Counted from the first letter of the stretch, positions 10,566 to 22,700 are shown. The stretch is DNA of 64,000 nt from Azolla caroliniana (GCA_043228905.1 JBHGNT010000007.1:14756001-14820000); one strand, 5' to 3'. Notes: a model not told the origin generated them from the letters alone. A program made the numbers and translations.

Positions 10566-11365
10566 ATTGAAGAAGAATTGTTGTTAATCAACGAGGAGAG
10601 TGAGTTGCATCTTGTCAGCGACGAAACGACATGGGTGGTCGACTCCGAAGCATCGTTCCATCTAACCCCCTACCGGAAGTGCTTCTCATGTTACAGAGCT
10701 GAAAAACACGGTTCTATTCGGATGGGAAATCAAGTTGCATGCCGAATTATCGACATAAGAGACGTATGGTTGATGACATCAACTGAGTGCAGGCTACTGC
10801 TGAAGGATGTCTGACACATTCCGGAGGTTCGGTTGAACCTTATACCAGATGGTCGGCTAGATGATGAAGGCTACACGGATAACATCCGGAACGGAGTCAT
10901 GAAGTTTTGAAAAGGGAGCATGATCATGGCTCAAGCCCAAAAGATCAACACATTGTATCTGATGCATGCCCTCATATGCCGGGAGGAAGTGAACATGGCA
11001 TCCAAAATTGCCGGTGAGTTGTGGCACAAGAGGTTGTGTCACATGAGCCAGAAGGGGATGAGAAGACTTTCAGAAGTTAAACTCATTCCGGAAGTGAAAG
11101 ACGAGCATCTTGAAAAGTGTACCAATTGCTTGTCCAGCAAGCAGAACCGAACCTCTTTCCGGTCGAGACCACCGTCGAGACGGAATGCACCGCTAGAACT
11201 TGTGCATACCAATGTATGTGAAATGGTCACGAAGTCACATGCCGGATCACAGTACTTCGTGACGTTCATAGACGACCACAACCGGAAGTTGTGGGTCTCA
11301 CCATTGAAGACGAAGGACCAAGTATTATCCGTCTTCAAGGACTTCCACGCAAGAGTGGAAAGGGA
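10566..11365 (+). pseudogene. Copia protease and integrase N-terminal half (element B)
   Basis: Protease: the active-site motif reads VVDSEAS where C has VVDSGAS, so the catalytic-loop glycine is lost. Pre-integrase zinc region: LWHKRLCHMSQKGM and CTNCLSSKQNRTSF. Integrase core: LVHTNVCEM replaces the usual first catalytic aspartate (TDVC) by asparagine. Stops at about 10812 and 10907. The frame is cut at 11365 by insertion of element C. Confidence 0.85.
11361..11365. repeat. Target duplication of element C (left)
   Basis: AGGGA, identical to 16807-16811. Joining the two sides returns the integrase reading of element B. Confidence 0.95.
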
Positions 11366-12042
11366 TGTTACACTCAGTGCTCAGCCACAACCGAGGAATA
11401 GGTTCAACTCACAGAAAACGGGAAGTACAAAAGAAACACGAAGGCAACAGAGAGAAGAGTACACAGGATATTTGCGTGGAAAACCCTAAGTGGGAAAAAC
11501 CACGGGAGTCCTCAAACTCCAACTATCACTATAGACAGAGATGTACAATGGTGAATCTACAAGGCGACAACCTTGAGTTCACTGTCTTCGCCACAGGCGG
11601 CGGTATTACACAGAGGCGTCGACCTCTTCCTCTGTTACGCTCTATCTCTCTCACGGCTGCTCTCTCTTCACTCCTCTTGAGTGGAAAACAGAAAAATGAG
11701 CAACAACAATAAAACAGTTTGCCCTAAGTCATATTTATACACATATGACTTTCGGGATATTTACAACTATAGCCTCAAGGGCCCTTGGCAAACATATTCA
11801 CAAATATGTCCCCGCATCCGGATCTCTCTCCGGGTACATTCATCATCCGGCTCCGTAGCCGGGGTCTTCATCATCCGGCTCCGTAGCCAGGGTCTTCATC
11901 ATCCGGCTCCGTAGCCGGGTACTCTTCATCCGGCTTCATGCCGGGTACTCTTCATGCTCCGGTTCCGTAACCGCAACCGGGCTTGCCGTCATTCATCTCC
12001 GGACATCCGACCATCCCATCCGGAGGGACCGTAATCCCAACA
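11366..12042 (-). repeat. Element C 3' LTR (677 bp)
   Basis: On the plus strand begins TGTTACACTCAG and ends AATCCCAACA. Carries three copies of a 28-bp repeat (about 11836-11919) where the partner LTR has two. The U5 hairpin stem is mutated here (CTCAG for CTCGG). Confidence 0.95.
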
Positions 12043-12056
12043 AACTCCCCCTTCAC
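12043..12056 (-). other. Polypurine tract of element C
   Basis: Minus-strand GAAGGGGGAGTTT directly before the 3' LTR. It primes plus-strand DNA synthesis. Confidence 0.8.
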
Positions 12057-15000
12057 TTCGGCATGGGATGTCTCTCCAATCCGATCCTCTTCCGGCATGC
12101 TTCCAGCTTGTCGGGTGTGAGCACCTTGGTCAGCATATCCGACCCGTTCTCGTCCATGTGGATCTTCGTCAGCACGAACTCCTTGTCTTCTATCCTTTCC
12201 CGGATCCAGTGATATCTTCGCTGGATGTGCTTCGTCCGGGAGTGATAGGCCGCGTTCTTCGCAAGGTGGATGGCACTCTGACTGTCGCAGTAGAGTCGGT
12301 ACTCCTCCTGCCGGATACCGAGCTCTCTAATGAAGTCCTTCATCCATATCATTTCCTTGCCGGCTTCAACAACCGCCATGTACTCCGCCTCCATGGTTGA
12401 CAATGCAACCGTCTTCTGCAGCCTCGACTGCCACGAAACAGCTCCCCCTGCATACGTCATCACATATCCTGATGTGGACCGGCTGGTATTTGCATCAGCT
12501 GACATATCCGAATCGGTAAAGCCATCGAGTTCGGGCTTACAGGAGCCGAATCGGAGGCACACGTTTGCCGTGCCCTTCAGGTATCGGAGTATCCACTTGA
12601 CCGCGTTCCAGTGCTCCTTGCCGGGATTGCTCATGTACCGGCTCACCACTCCGACTGCATATCCTATGTCCGGTCTTGTACACACCATTGCGTACATCAG
12701 GCTTCCAACGGCAGAGGCATATGGCACTTTCATCATGTCCTCCTTCTCAGCCTTTGTCTTGGGGCTTTGCTTGCTGGACAACTTGCAGTTTGCCGGGAGG
12801 GTTGAACCTACCGGTCTTGCTTCCGACATGTTGAACCGGTGAAGCACCTTTGTCACATACTTCTCCTGTGACAGCCACAACTGCTTCTTCTTCCGGTCCC
12901 GGATGATGTGCATCCCTAGTATTTGCCTCGCCGGACCCAGGTCCTTCATTGAGAAGGTTCGGTGAAGTGCTTTCTTCAGCATCCGTATCTTGACCTGGTC
13001 CCGTCCGACGATCAACATGTCGTCCACGTACAGGAGGAGTATTAGAAAGTCTCCTCCTTCGAACTTCTTCACAAACACGCAGTGATCGGACTGCGTTTTG
13101 TGGTACCCTTCGTCTGTCATAAAGGAGTCGAACTTCCAGTACCATTGCCGGGGAGCCTGCTTCAGACCGTAAAGGCTCTTCTTCAACCGGCATACCAGGT
13201 GCTCCTTCCCTTTCTTCTCGAATCCTTCCGGTTGCTGCATGTAGATCTCTTCTTCGAGGTCACCGTGAAGGAATGCCGTCTTCACGTCCATCTGTTCTAC
13301 CTCGAGGTCCATGCTTGCCGCTATGCTCAGCACTGTCCGGATGGAGGTCATCTTCACTACCGGGGCAAATATCTCGTCGAAGTCGACGCCCTTCTTCTGC
13401 TGAAACCCCTTCACCACGATCCTGGCTTTGTATCTCGGGGGTTTTCCGGCATCTCCCGGTTTCAGCTTGAACACCCACTTGTTACGGAGTGCCCGTTTTC
13501 CTTTCGGCAACTCCACAAGTTCATATGTGTGGTTCTCATGCAGGGAATCCATCTCCTCCTGCATGGCACTTAACCACCTGCGGCTATGGGTGTCAAGCTT
13601 TGCTTCTTCAAAGCTCTCCGGCTCCCCCTCGTCGGTTAGCAGCACGTGCTCTGGTTCCGGAAATCTCTGGGGAGCCCTTCTCTCTCTTAGAGGATATCTC
13701 CGTTCCGGAGCTTCGGTAACCGGTTCTTCCGATTCTTCTTCATCCGAATCCATTTCGGGATCGGGGCCGGTTCCGGTATCATTTTCATCTTCTTCGACCG
13801 GTTCTGTTTCTTCACCGTCTTCGGCCGGATCTTCGAGTGTTAACCGGTCCCTTGCCGGTCGGGACTGCTCCTCGTAGAGTTGATTCTCACCGGTCGACTT
13901 GGAGCTCTTCATCTTCTTCTCCGACTCCCAGTCAGCGAGTGTCTTGTCCTCCATGAAGATGATATCTCGACTCCTGAATATCTTCTTGTCGACCGGGTCC
14001 CATACTCGGTAGCCGAACTCGTCGTCGCCGTAACCGAGGAATATGCATGGCCGGGTCTTTGGATCTAACTTTCCTCTCCGGTCCTTTGCCACATGCACAT
14101 ATGCGAGACACCCGAACACCTTCAGATGCCGGTAGGATACTTCTCTACCGGTCCATACTCTCTGCGGCGTGTCTCCGTCCAAAGGTACTGAGGGTGATCT
14201 GTTTATCACATATGTCGCCGTCGACATTGCCTCAGCCCAAAACCCCTTGGGTAATTTCGCATGCGCCAGCATACTCCGGACCCTCTCCATTATGGTCCGG
14301 TTCATCCTCTCGGCCAGCCCGTTCAGTTCCGGCGTCTTCGGCACAGTAAACTCGAGCCGGATTCCCTTCGAACGGCAATACTCCTCGAATTGCCCTCGGT
14401 ATTCTCCTCCGTTATCCGCTCGTAGTGCTTTCAGCTTCTTGCCGGATTCTCTTTCCACTCTCGCGTGGAGTTCTTTGAAGATGGACAATACTTGGTCCTT
14501 TGTCTTCAACGGTGCCGTCCACAGCTTCCGGCTATGGTCATCTATGAATGTTACGAAGTACTGGGCTCCGCCATGTGACTTCGTTTCTACCTGACACACA
14601 TCAGTGTGTACCAACTCCAATGGTACACTACGTCTCGTCGGTGGCCTTGAGTGGAAGGAGGTTCGGTTCTGCTTACCGGCCAGGCAATCGGTGCACTTCT
14701 CCAGGTGCACATGCTTCACTGGAATAAGGTTGTCTTCGGCAAGCCTCTTCATCCCCTTCTCGCTCATGTGGCACAGTCTCTTGTGCCACAGCTCACCGGC
14801 AGTGTCAGCTGCCACGTTCAGCTCCTCCGGACATAGCCGGGAATTCATCAGGTACAGCGTGTTGACCTTCCGGGCCCGAGCCACTATCAGGCTCCCTTTG
14901 CTGAACTTCATGACACCGTTCCGGATGCTACCCGTGTAGCCTTCATCGTCTAGCCTCCCGGCCGAAATCAGGTTCAATCGAACCTCCGGAACGTGTCGGA

Positions 15001-15229
15001 CATCCTTCAGCAGCATCTTGCATCCGGTTGATGTCATCAGCCACACGTCTCCTATGCCGGCAATCCGGCATGTACCTTCATTTCCCATCCGGACACAGCC
15101 GTGCTCACCGGCTGTGTAGGATGAGAAGTATTTCTTCTCCGGGGTCAGGTGGAACGACGCTCCGGAATCGACAACCCAGGTCATCTCTTCACCGGCAAGG
15201 TTCAGCTCCCTCTCTTCGGTAATGAGCAT
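12053..15229 (-). CDS. pol: Copia pol: protease, integrase, RT, RNase H (element C)
   Basis: An intact 1058-residue frame. Order: aspartic protease with DSGAS at residues 21-25; pre-integrase zinc region LWHKRLCHMSEKGM ... CTDCLAGKQ; integrase core with TDVC, ADNGGEYRG and NGLAERMN giving the D, D, E residues; acidic linker; RT from about residue 560, with [20 protein letters not shown] and the catalytic YVDDMLIV; RNase H with ALSTMEAEYM and CDSQSAIHLAKN. The start given is the first ATG after the TAG at 15275-15277. The frame is open back to that TAG, so pol is normally made as a gag fusion. All key residues are present, so it may encode active enzymes. Confidence 0.95.
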   Translation of the reverse strand: MLITEERELNLAGEEMTWVVDSGASFHLTPEKKYFSSYTAGEHGCVRMGNEGTCRIAGIGDVWLMTSTGCKMLLKDVRHVPEVRLNLISAGRLDDEGYTGSIRNGVMKFSKGSLIVARARKVNTLYLMNSRLCPEELNVAADTAGELWHKRLCHMSEKGMKRLAEDNLIPVKHVHLEKCTDCLAGKQNRTSFHSRPPTRRSVPLELVHTDVCQVETKSHGGAQYFVTFIDDHSRKLWTAPLKTKDQVLSIFKELHARVERESGKKLKALRADNGGEYRGQFEEYCRSKGIRLEFTVPKTPELNGLAERMNRTIMERVRSMLAHAKLPKGFWAEAMSTATYVINRSPSVPLDGDTPQRVWTGREVSYRHLKVFGCLAYVHVAKDRRGKLDPKTRPCIFLGYGDDEFGYRVWDPVDKKIFRSRDIIFMEDKTLADWESEKKMKSSKSTGENQLYEEQSRPARDRLTLEDPAEDGEETEPVEEDENDTGTGPDPEMDSDEEESEEPVTEAPERRYPLRERRAPQRFPEPEHVLLTDEGEPESFEEAKLDTHSRRWLSAMQEEMDSLHENHTYELVELPKGKRALRNKWVFKLKPGDAGKPPRYKARIVVKGFQQKKGVDFDEIFAPVVKMTSIRTVLSIAASMDLEVEQMDVKTAFLHGDLEEEIYMQQPEGFEKKGKEHLVCRLKKSLYGLKQAPRQWYWKFDSFMTDEGYHKTQSDHCVFVKKFEGGDFLILLLYVDDMLIVGRDQVKIRMLKKALHRTFSMKDLGPARQILGMHIIRDRKKKQLWLSQEKYVTKVLHRFNMSEARPVGSTLPANCKLSSKQSPKTKAEKEDMMKVPYASAVGSLMYAMVCTRPDIGYAVGVVSRYMSNPGKEHWNAVKWILRYLKGTANVCLRFGSCKPELDGFTDSDMSADANTSRSTSGYVMTYAGGAVSWQSRLQKTVALSTMEAEYMAVVEAGKEMIWMKDFIRELGIRQEEYRLYCDSQSAIHLAKNAAYHSRTKHIQRRYHWIRERIEDKEFVLTKIHMDENGSDMLTKVLTPDKLEACRKRIGLERHPMPK

Positions 15230-15274
15230 TATCTCTTCTTCACTTGCCGCGAGTGCCGTCGTTCCTTTCCGGTC

Positions 15275-16126
15275 CTACCCTCGCCGATCCGGACCTCTCC
15301 GGTCCGTGGCTCCCCGGTATGCACCGTTTCGCTCCGGTGACTTCTTCGAATCGGTACCGTCGGTTCCGTTGTCTTTCCGGAAATGCCGACAGTTCTTCTG
15401 GAAGTGCCCCGGCTTCCCACAGTAGAAGCATGTAGGTCTTCCTCTCGACTGCGACCGTGTCCCCGACTTCTCCCGTCTTTGCGGACTCCGGTTCCGTTGT
15501 CTTCCGCGTTCCGATTCGGTAAGCAGCGCCTTCGAGTCGGAGGCCGGTTCTTTATCTCTCCGACGCGCTTCTTCATTTAGGATACTTGTCTTTACCGTTA
15601 GTAAAGACAAGTTCTCTTCCTTACAGGAGGTGCTGAGAGTAACTACCAAGTTTTCCCAGCTCTCCGGAGGGGTACACATCAGCATGATGGCTTGCATTGC
15701 GTCATCCAACGGGAACTTGATCGCCGCAAGCTGGTTCACGAATCCCATGAATGTGCTGACGTGTTCGACCATGCTCTCGCCGTCCCGGTACTTAAGATTC
15801 ACTATCTTCCTCATCAGGGAGGTCCGGGTCAGAGCATTCTTCCTCTCATACAGTCCGGACAGCTTCTGCCACATCTCATAGGCATTCGTATCGTTCGCCA
15901 CATGTTGCAGGACACTTACATCGACATATTGCCGGATCGTCGCTACGGCTTTCCGGTTCAGGAGCTTCCACTCCGACTCTATTACCCCCTTGGGTATCTC
16001 AGCATTGTCTATCGGTTCGTACAGGTCTCGAATGATGAGAAGGTCTTCCATCTTTATCTTCAAATCGGCGTAGTTCTGCGCATTCAGCACCATCATCCCC
16101 GGCTGCCCGCTGCCGCCGCCTTCCAT
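15275..16126 (-). CDS. gag: Copia gag (element C)
   Basis: 283 residues starting MEGGGSGQPGMMVLNAQNYA. Capsid-like helical domain, then the zinc knuckle CFYCGKPGHFQKNC near residues 235-248, then a basic tail. It ends at TAG 15277-15275, in the same frame as pol, which follows with no other stop. Element P has CTG at the equivalent position. The start lies 19 bp after the PBS. The TAG is either a recent mutation or a readthrough stop; the sequence does not decide. Confidence 0.92.
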   Translation of the reverse strand: MEGGGSGQPGMMVLNAQNYADLKIKMEDLLIIRDLYEPIDNAEIPKGVIESEWKLLNRKAVATIRQYVDVSVLQHVANDTNAYEMWQKLSGLYERKNALTRTSLMRKIVNLKYRDGESMVEHVSTFMGFVNQLAAIKFPLDDAMQAIMLMCTPPESWENLVVTLSTSCKEENLSLLTVKTSILNEEARRRDKEPASDSKALLTESERGRQRNRSPQRREKSGTRSQSRGRPTCFYCGKPGHFQKNCRHFRKDNGTDGTDSKKSPERNGAYRGATDRRGPDRRG

Positions 16127-16144
16127 TTTCTGTGTTACCGTCGC

Positions 16145-16156
16145 TCTGATACCACT
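16145..16156 (-). other. Primer binding site of element C
   Basis: Minus strand TGGTATCAGAGC, the classical initiator-Met tRNA PBS, directly after the 5' LTR. Confidence 0.95.
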
Positions 16157-16157
16157 T

Positions 16158-16806
16158 TGTTACACTCAGTGCTCGGCCACAACCGAGGAATAGGTTCAAC
16201 TCACAGAAAACGGGAAGTACAAAAGAAACACGAAGGCAACAGAGAGAAGAGTACACAGGATATTTGCGTGGAAAACCCTAAGTGGGAAAAACCACGGGAG
16301 TCCTCAAACTCCAACTATCACTATAGACAGAGATGTACAATGGTGAATCTACAAGGCGACAACCTTGAGCTCACTGTCTTCGCCACAGGCGGCGGTATTA
16401 CACAGAGGCGTCAACCTCTTCCTCTGTTACGCTCTATCTCTCTCACGGCTGCTCTCTCTTCACTCCTCTTGAGTGGAAAACAGAAAAATGAGCAACAACA
16501 ATAAAACAGTTTGCCCTAAGTCATATTTATACACATATGACTTTCGGGATATTTACAACTATAGCCTCAAGGGCCCTTGGCAAACATATTCACAAATATG
16601 TCCCCGCATCCGGATCTCTCTCCGGGTACACTCATCATCCGGCTCCGTAGCTGGGGTCTTCATCATCCGGCTCCGTAGTCGGGTACTCTTCATCCGGCTT
16701 CATGCCGGGTACTCTTCATGCTCCGGTTTCGTAACCGCAACCGGGCTTGCCGTCATTCATCTCCGGACATCCGACCATCCCATCCGGAGGGACCGTAATC
16801 CCAACA
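16158..16806 (-). repeat. Element C 5' LTR (649 bp)
   Basis: Same termini as 11366-12042. Hairpin CTCGG/CCGAG at 16172-16187. Two copies of the 28-bp repeat. Followed on the right by AGGGA (16807-16811). Confidence 0.95.
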
Positions 16807-16811
16807 AGGGA
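16807..16811. repeat. Target duplication of element C (right)
   Basis: AGGGA, identical to 11361-11365. Confidence 0.95.
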
Positions 16812-19133
16812 AACCAATCGGAAGCTGAAGGCGGTTCGAGCGGACAACAGAGGAGAATACCGGGGGTAGTTCAAGGAGTATTTTCGGTCGAAGGGAATCC
16901 GTCTCGAATTCACCATGCCGAAGATGCTAGAACTGAACGAGTTGGCTGAAGGGATGAACTGGACCATAATGGAGAGAGTCTAGGGCATGCTAGCACATGT
17001 AAAGTTACCTAAGATGTTTTGGGTTGAGGTGCTAATGACGGCGACCTATGTGATAAACAGATCACCCTCAACGCCCTTGGAAGGAGAGTCGCCACAGAAA
17101 GTATGGACCGGTAAAGACGTGTCTTATCGGCATCTGAAGGTGTTCATTGTCTCACTTACGTACATGTTGCAAAGGACAAGAGAGCGACATTGGATCTGAA
17201 GTCCCGGCCATGCATATTCCTTAGATACAGCGATGATGAGTTTGGATACTGAGTGTGGGATTTGGTCGACAAGAAGGTGTTCCGAGCTTGAGACATAGTC
17301 TTCATGGAAGAGAAGATAGGAGTCGAAGAAGAAGATAGCAGACTCCGGATCGACCAATGGGACCCATCCAGCCGAAAGTCGGATAACACTCGAAGAACCG
17401 GCCAGAGTCAGACAAGAGACCAAATCGATCGAAGAAGAAGAAGATCAGGACACCAGAACCGGACAACACCCCGAATCGGATTCGGAAGAAGATATCCTCT
17501 CAGGGAGAGAAGAGCCCACTGGAGATTTCCGGATGTAGAACATGTGTTGTTGATCGATGAGGGGGAGCCGGAAAGCTTCAAAGAAGCAAATAAAGACACC
17601 CACAACCGCAAGTGGTTAAATGCCATGCAGGATGAGATGGATTCCCTACATGAGAACCACACATATGAGCTGACGGAGTTGCCGAAGGGAAAGAGAGCAC
17701 TCCGGAACAAGTGGGTGTACAAGCTAAAACCGGGAGACTCTAGAAATCCACCAAGGTATAAGGCCCACATTGTGGTGAAGGGCTTCCCACAGAAGAAAGG
17801 AGTGGATTTTGATGAGATCTTTGCCACGGTAGTGAAGATGGCATCCATCCGAACGGTATTGAGCATAGCGACAAGCATGAACCTCTAGGTAGAGCAACTA
17901 GACGTCAATTCGGCGTTCCTACATGGCGACCTCGAAGAAGAGATCTACATGCAACAACCAGAAGGATTTGTGAAGAAAGGGAAGGAGAACCTAGTATGCC
18001 AGTTGAAGAAGAGCTTATACGGACTGAAGCAAGCTCCCCGGCAATGGTACCGGAAGTTCGACTCCTTCATGACCAATCAAAGATACCACAAAGCATAGGC
18101 CGATCATTGTGTATTTGTAAAAATTTTGACGGAAGAGACTTCTTGATACTCCTACTATATGTGGATGACATGTTGATCGTCGGACCAAACCAAACCAAAA
18201 TCGGGAATCTGAAGAAGGCCTTGAACCGGACCTTCTCAATGAAAGATTGGGGCCCAGCGAGACAGATATTGGGGATGCACATAGTCCGGGACCGGATGAA
18301 GAAGCTATTGTGGTTGTCATAGGAGGAGTATGTGACAAAGGTACTGCAACGGTTCAGCATGTCGAATGCCAAGCCGGTCGAGTCGACACTCTCGGCAAAT
18401 TGCAAGTTGTCCAAAAAGCAAAGTCCAAAGACAAAGGCAGAGAAGTCGGAAATGATGAAGATACCATATGCCTCTGCCATCGGAAGCTTGACGTATGCAA
18501 TGGTGTGTACCCGATCGGATATTGGATACGTTATCGGAGTAATCAACTGGTTCATGAGCAATCCCGGAAGAGAACACTAGACCGTGGTCAAGTGGATACT
18601 CCGGTACTTAAAAGGCACCTCGAGTTGTGCCTCTAAATTCGGCTCTGGAAAACCCCAACTTGAAGGATTCACGGATTCAGATATGTTGGCTGATGCGGAT
18701 ACCAGTCGGTCAACTTCCGGTTATATTATGACATATGCAGGGGGAGTTGTATCGTGGCAATCGAGGTTGCAGAAGTCTTTGCACTATCAACAACAGAAGC
18801 GGAGTACGTGGTGGCCGTAGAAGCCGGTAAAGAGGTAATCTAGATGAAGGACTTCATTGGAGAGCTAGGGATTCAACAAGAGGAAATCCGGCTCCACTAG
18901 GACAGTCAAAGTGTCATCCACCTTCGAAGAACATGACCTACCACTCCCGGACCAAGCACATCCAGAGGCGATATCACTGGCTCCGGGAGACGGTAGAAGA
19001 TAAAAAGTTCCTACTGATGAAGATCCATACAGAGGAGAACGGGTCAGACATGCTGACCAAGGTGTTGTCAACCGACAAGCTAGACGTGTGCAGGAGACGG
19101 ATCGAAGTGACAAGACATCCCATGTCAGAGTGA
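16812..19133 (+). pseudogene. Copia integrase end, RT and RNase H (element B)
   Basis: Resumes the integrase core directly after element C (KLKAVRADNRGEYRG). Later pieces: MLAHVKLPKMFWVEV, the RT block NKWVYKLKPGDSRNPPRY (about 17709-17762), the catalytic YVDDMLIVG near 18158-18184, and RNase H end HIQRRYHWLRETVEDKKF. Stops occur at about 16869, 16981, 17251, 17887 and 18320, with frameshifts in RNase H near 18775. Confidence 0.88.
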
Positions 19134-19143
19134 AGGGGGAGCT
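19131..19143 (+). other. Polypurine tract of element B
   Basis: GTGAAGGGGGAGCT directly before TGTTGGGA of the 3' LTR. Confidence 0.8.
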
Positions 19144-19408
19144 TGTTGGGAATTCGGTCCCTACGAATGAGAACCGAACGAGTTGGATCGAATGAGCCAA
19201 AGGAAGGAACTGGACCGGACGGAACCGGAAGCTTTCCGGATGAATCCGGTGTGAACCGGATCCAGGGACATACCTGTAAATATGTTTCTAGAGGGCTTGT
19301 CATGGCCATATTTGTAAATAGTCCTAAAGTCATATAAGTATAAATATGACTTAGGGCAACCACTTATAAAAGATATAGTGGTCATTAGAGGTGTTATTAT
19401 TGTTGTAG

Positions 19409-19472
<64 letters not shown>

Positions 19473-19730
19473 TAAAAGCTTGTCTGTTGTAACCGTTGGT
19501 TGGCGAAGACATAGAGCTCGCGGTTGTTGCCTCTGAATTTCTCTTTGTATCCTCTTCTCATAGTGATAGTTGGAGTCTGTGGGCTCTCGTGGTTTTTCCC
19601 CATTTAGGGTTTTCCACGTTAACATCTGGTGTCATCTCATTCTGCGTAAGTGCATTATTCTTATTTTCATTTCTTGCTTTCTTCCATTGAGTGTTTAAGA
19701 CTCGGTTGTGGCCGAGCCCCATTCCACACA
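19144..19730 (+). repeat. Element B 3' LTR (about 587 bp)
   Basis: Begins TGTTGGGAATTCGG and ends CATTCCACACA. TATA-like AAGTATAAATATG near 19337. Contains a long (GA)n run at about 19414-19468 and the U5 hairpin at 19701-19716. Confidence 0.9.
19414..19468. repeat. (GA)n microsatellite
   Basis: About 27 uninterrupted GA units inside the R region of the B LTR. Confidence 0.95.
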
Positions 19731-22700
19731 ACCTTAAGGTAGAGTGAACTTGATATTGTGGAGTTGAGGGATAGGTTATCCTCTTGCATTGTAAATGTTT
19801 AGGCAAGGTGGATTAAGTAGTTTTAGTGTTGGTCACCATTATTTGATCCCTTCATTCTGTTTGTTCTCATATTGTTGGTATAAATGATCTTGAGCCAAAG
19901 AGTGTAAGTAGCACATTGTGAGTGAGTGGGTGCACAATTTGTGGAAGATTGTGTGTGGATGAAGCCATCACGACCCAAATGTGGCTAACATCCACCACAT
20001 CAAATTAGTGAGTATTATTGTGCTTGTATCTAATGCATGTATACTAAATAAATTTCAATATAATAAGTTATATGTTTTAAATGGATAATATATTATACTA
20101 CATGGATAATATAGGAAGGACAAAATCAAACAAGTAAGAACCAAATTCATTACCAAAAGAGTGATGATGATGAAATGTTAATTATAATGGTGATGATAAT
20201 GATAATCTTGGAAGTGATGATAAATGATTATGCTTCTGGCATTTTTGTCAAATATTTTTTCTGTAAATAATGATCATAATGTTATGATACATGCAAACCT
20301 TAAACATTCATTGGAGTTTTAGCATAAAGAAATGTAAAGTGGGCCTCCAAATATGAAGAGAAATGTGGTTTGACATGAATTATGTGTGGAGAAGTCTATA
20401 ATATATATGAGTGAAAGAGGCATGAGAATAGAGACAAGACATGGATGAAAAAAATATATGGATATTCTCTTCTCATAGCATATTGCAATGGGTATGCACT
20501 GCAATAAAGTTCCATATTTGAAGGCTCATAATGTCTCGAATAATGTGACACATAGGAATTGGCAATTGTTCAACTTGTGTTGAATTGACAATTTGATTCG
20601 TTAACGTTTAAAATTTTATCGACTAAAAATTGAAGGGCCGCAAATAATTAATGAAATTCATAACTGGTATGTAATGTAGCAATGTTCCATATTTGAGGGC
20701 TCATAATGTTTGAAGTAGTGTGACACGTAGGAATCAACAATGGTTCATTTTGAGGTGAATTGATGGTTTAGTTTGGCTTGGGGGTTTAAGAGCGAGTTCA
20801 ATTTATGTCTCTACTGGTATAATGGCTTGCAATTTATCCTGCTTGGAACCATGGCTTAAACAACTTAATTGTTTCGGGGAATTTTTTGAAATATTTACTA
20901 AATATATAAACTATGTAATATTTACCAAACATTAGTAAGAGTTTAAAACTATGAATTGGTAAATCTCTACACAATAATTTGTTAGTTAACTCTATATAGG
21001 CAATGCTTTAACACTATGTCTTTTCTTCATACCAACATGAGTGACTCTTTTTTTATGTTTCTCATATGAATCTAGCCTAAGTAGTACTAGAATTTCCTAA
21101 ATTGAGTAGTCTTCACCAACACTCTAATTGAGAAATCTTCCATGATTTTCATATGAATGAAATTAAGCTTGGTATGTAAAAAAAATGTGTTACCTTTATA
21201 GAAATCAACTTCTTGAAGCACTTGACTTTGACTTGAATGTTAATTTTTGTATTAGTCCATGATGTATACTAACTTATAAAGTTATATCTCATAGCAATGT
21301 ACGGTAAAAAAGTTTAAGTTGCAACGTGCACTTGCTTCTCATCCTTTAGATATCTATTGTGATTTTTTATTGGATGCGGCAAATATTGATACAAGAATGT
21401 AGGTTTTCTATGTCACGTTATTAGTAATGGATTTAACATTCTTCAAATATATATAATTCATGCACACAAAATCACATGCAAATATAGCATCTTTTATTAA
21501 TGTTCCATTATATTCATGTTTATAAACTATGTTTAAAGAACCTTGCTTGGTCGTCTACCATACTCTTTTAATAAAACTTGCAAACACTTTCAATAACTAA
21601 GGACTTTTGAAATAATAGAGTGAATAAGCGATGACATATGTTCCACAAACTTGAAAGGGATTATCACTCCTTTTATAAGGCCATTTATTTCATAAGGGAA
21701 AATAATGTGTGCCACACTATATGAACCCATAACATCCACAATTGGGTGTAATATGTTGAAACGTCTCGCGTTATCATACTCATATCAAACTAAGGAGAAG
21801 TAATTAAGTTTTGGGTAAATGGCAAAACTTTTTTAATTTTGAATGCTTTAAGGACACATGATGCTACTTTAATGTTCAAGTGCCTTTCCTTCATAGACAG
21901 GCTATTGTAAATCTAATTCTTCAATTGAATTTAGGATAATTACTATATGTCCAATATTATTATATATATATACATCACATTATGTCTATGCTTTCCAAGT
22001 CATGATAGATGTACTTAGCGAATGGATAATGCTTAGGAAAAGGTCAATAGTAACCCCTATTGTAGAAACAAGTAACTGATCTTATGTCCTCAACAAAAAC
22101 ATTCTTCTTATCAAATAAGTAGCTAATGTTCAAGTGCCTTTCCTTCATAAACAGGATTTTGTAAATCTAATTCTTCAATTGAATTTAGGATAATTACTAT
22201 ATGTCCAATATTATTATATATATATACATCACATTATGTCTATGCTTTCCAAGTCATGATAGATGTACTTAGCGAATGGATACTAATTAGATAAAGGTCA
22301 ATAGTAAACCCTATTGTAGAAACAAGTAACTGATCTTATGTCCTCAACAAAAACATTTTTCTTATCAAATAAGTGACTTCTAGAATGAAAGGGTGTGTGA
22401 GATTTTACCACATGTTTGAAATACAAACATTGTTTTAGTATTTTTGGTGGAAACTTTTAAACAAAATTGAAGTAGTTTTCTTTAAAATGTTTGACAACTG
22501 TTGGGGCTTCCGGGATTCCTCAAAACATATCATATCCTCGATGTGAACAAAAGTCAATGTGAACACGTACATGTTTTAGGATGGTTTCTAAATCTGAATT
22601 GCGAGGAACCTCGTGCCTCCATAGTGCAAGAGTGAGATGCACACATGCAATTTTATAATGGTGGACAAGATAAAATAGTACACTATCAAATGGCCTTAAT

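Larger units (their letters stand above)
11366..16806 (-). mobile_element. Element C: nearly intact Ty1/copia, 5441 bp
   Basis: Complete structure on the minus strand: LTRs at both ends, PBS, gag, pol, polypurine tract, 5-bp target duplication AGGGA. LTRs differ by about seven transitions in 649 bp plus one 28-bp repeat unit, so it is fairly young. The only coding defect I see is one TAG between gag and pol. It lies in the integrase gene of element B. Confidence 0.95.
9637..19730 (+). mobile_element. Element B: decayed Ty1/copia, split by element C
   Basis: 5' LTR remnant, PBS, gag, protease, integrase (first half), then element C, then the rest of integrase, RT, RNase H, polypurine tract and a full 3' LTR. 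Many stops and frameshifts show an old copy. The left LTR lacks its first ~500 bp, which are replaced by element Q. Closest relative in the window is element P at the right edge. Confidence 0.9.
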
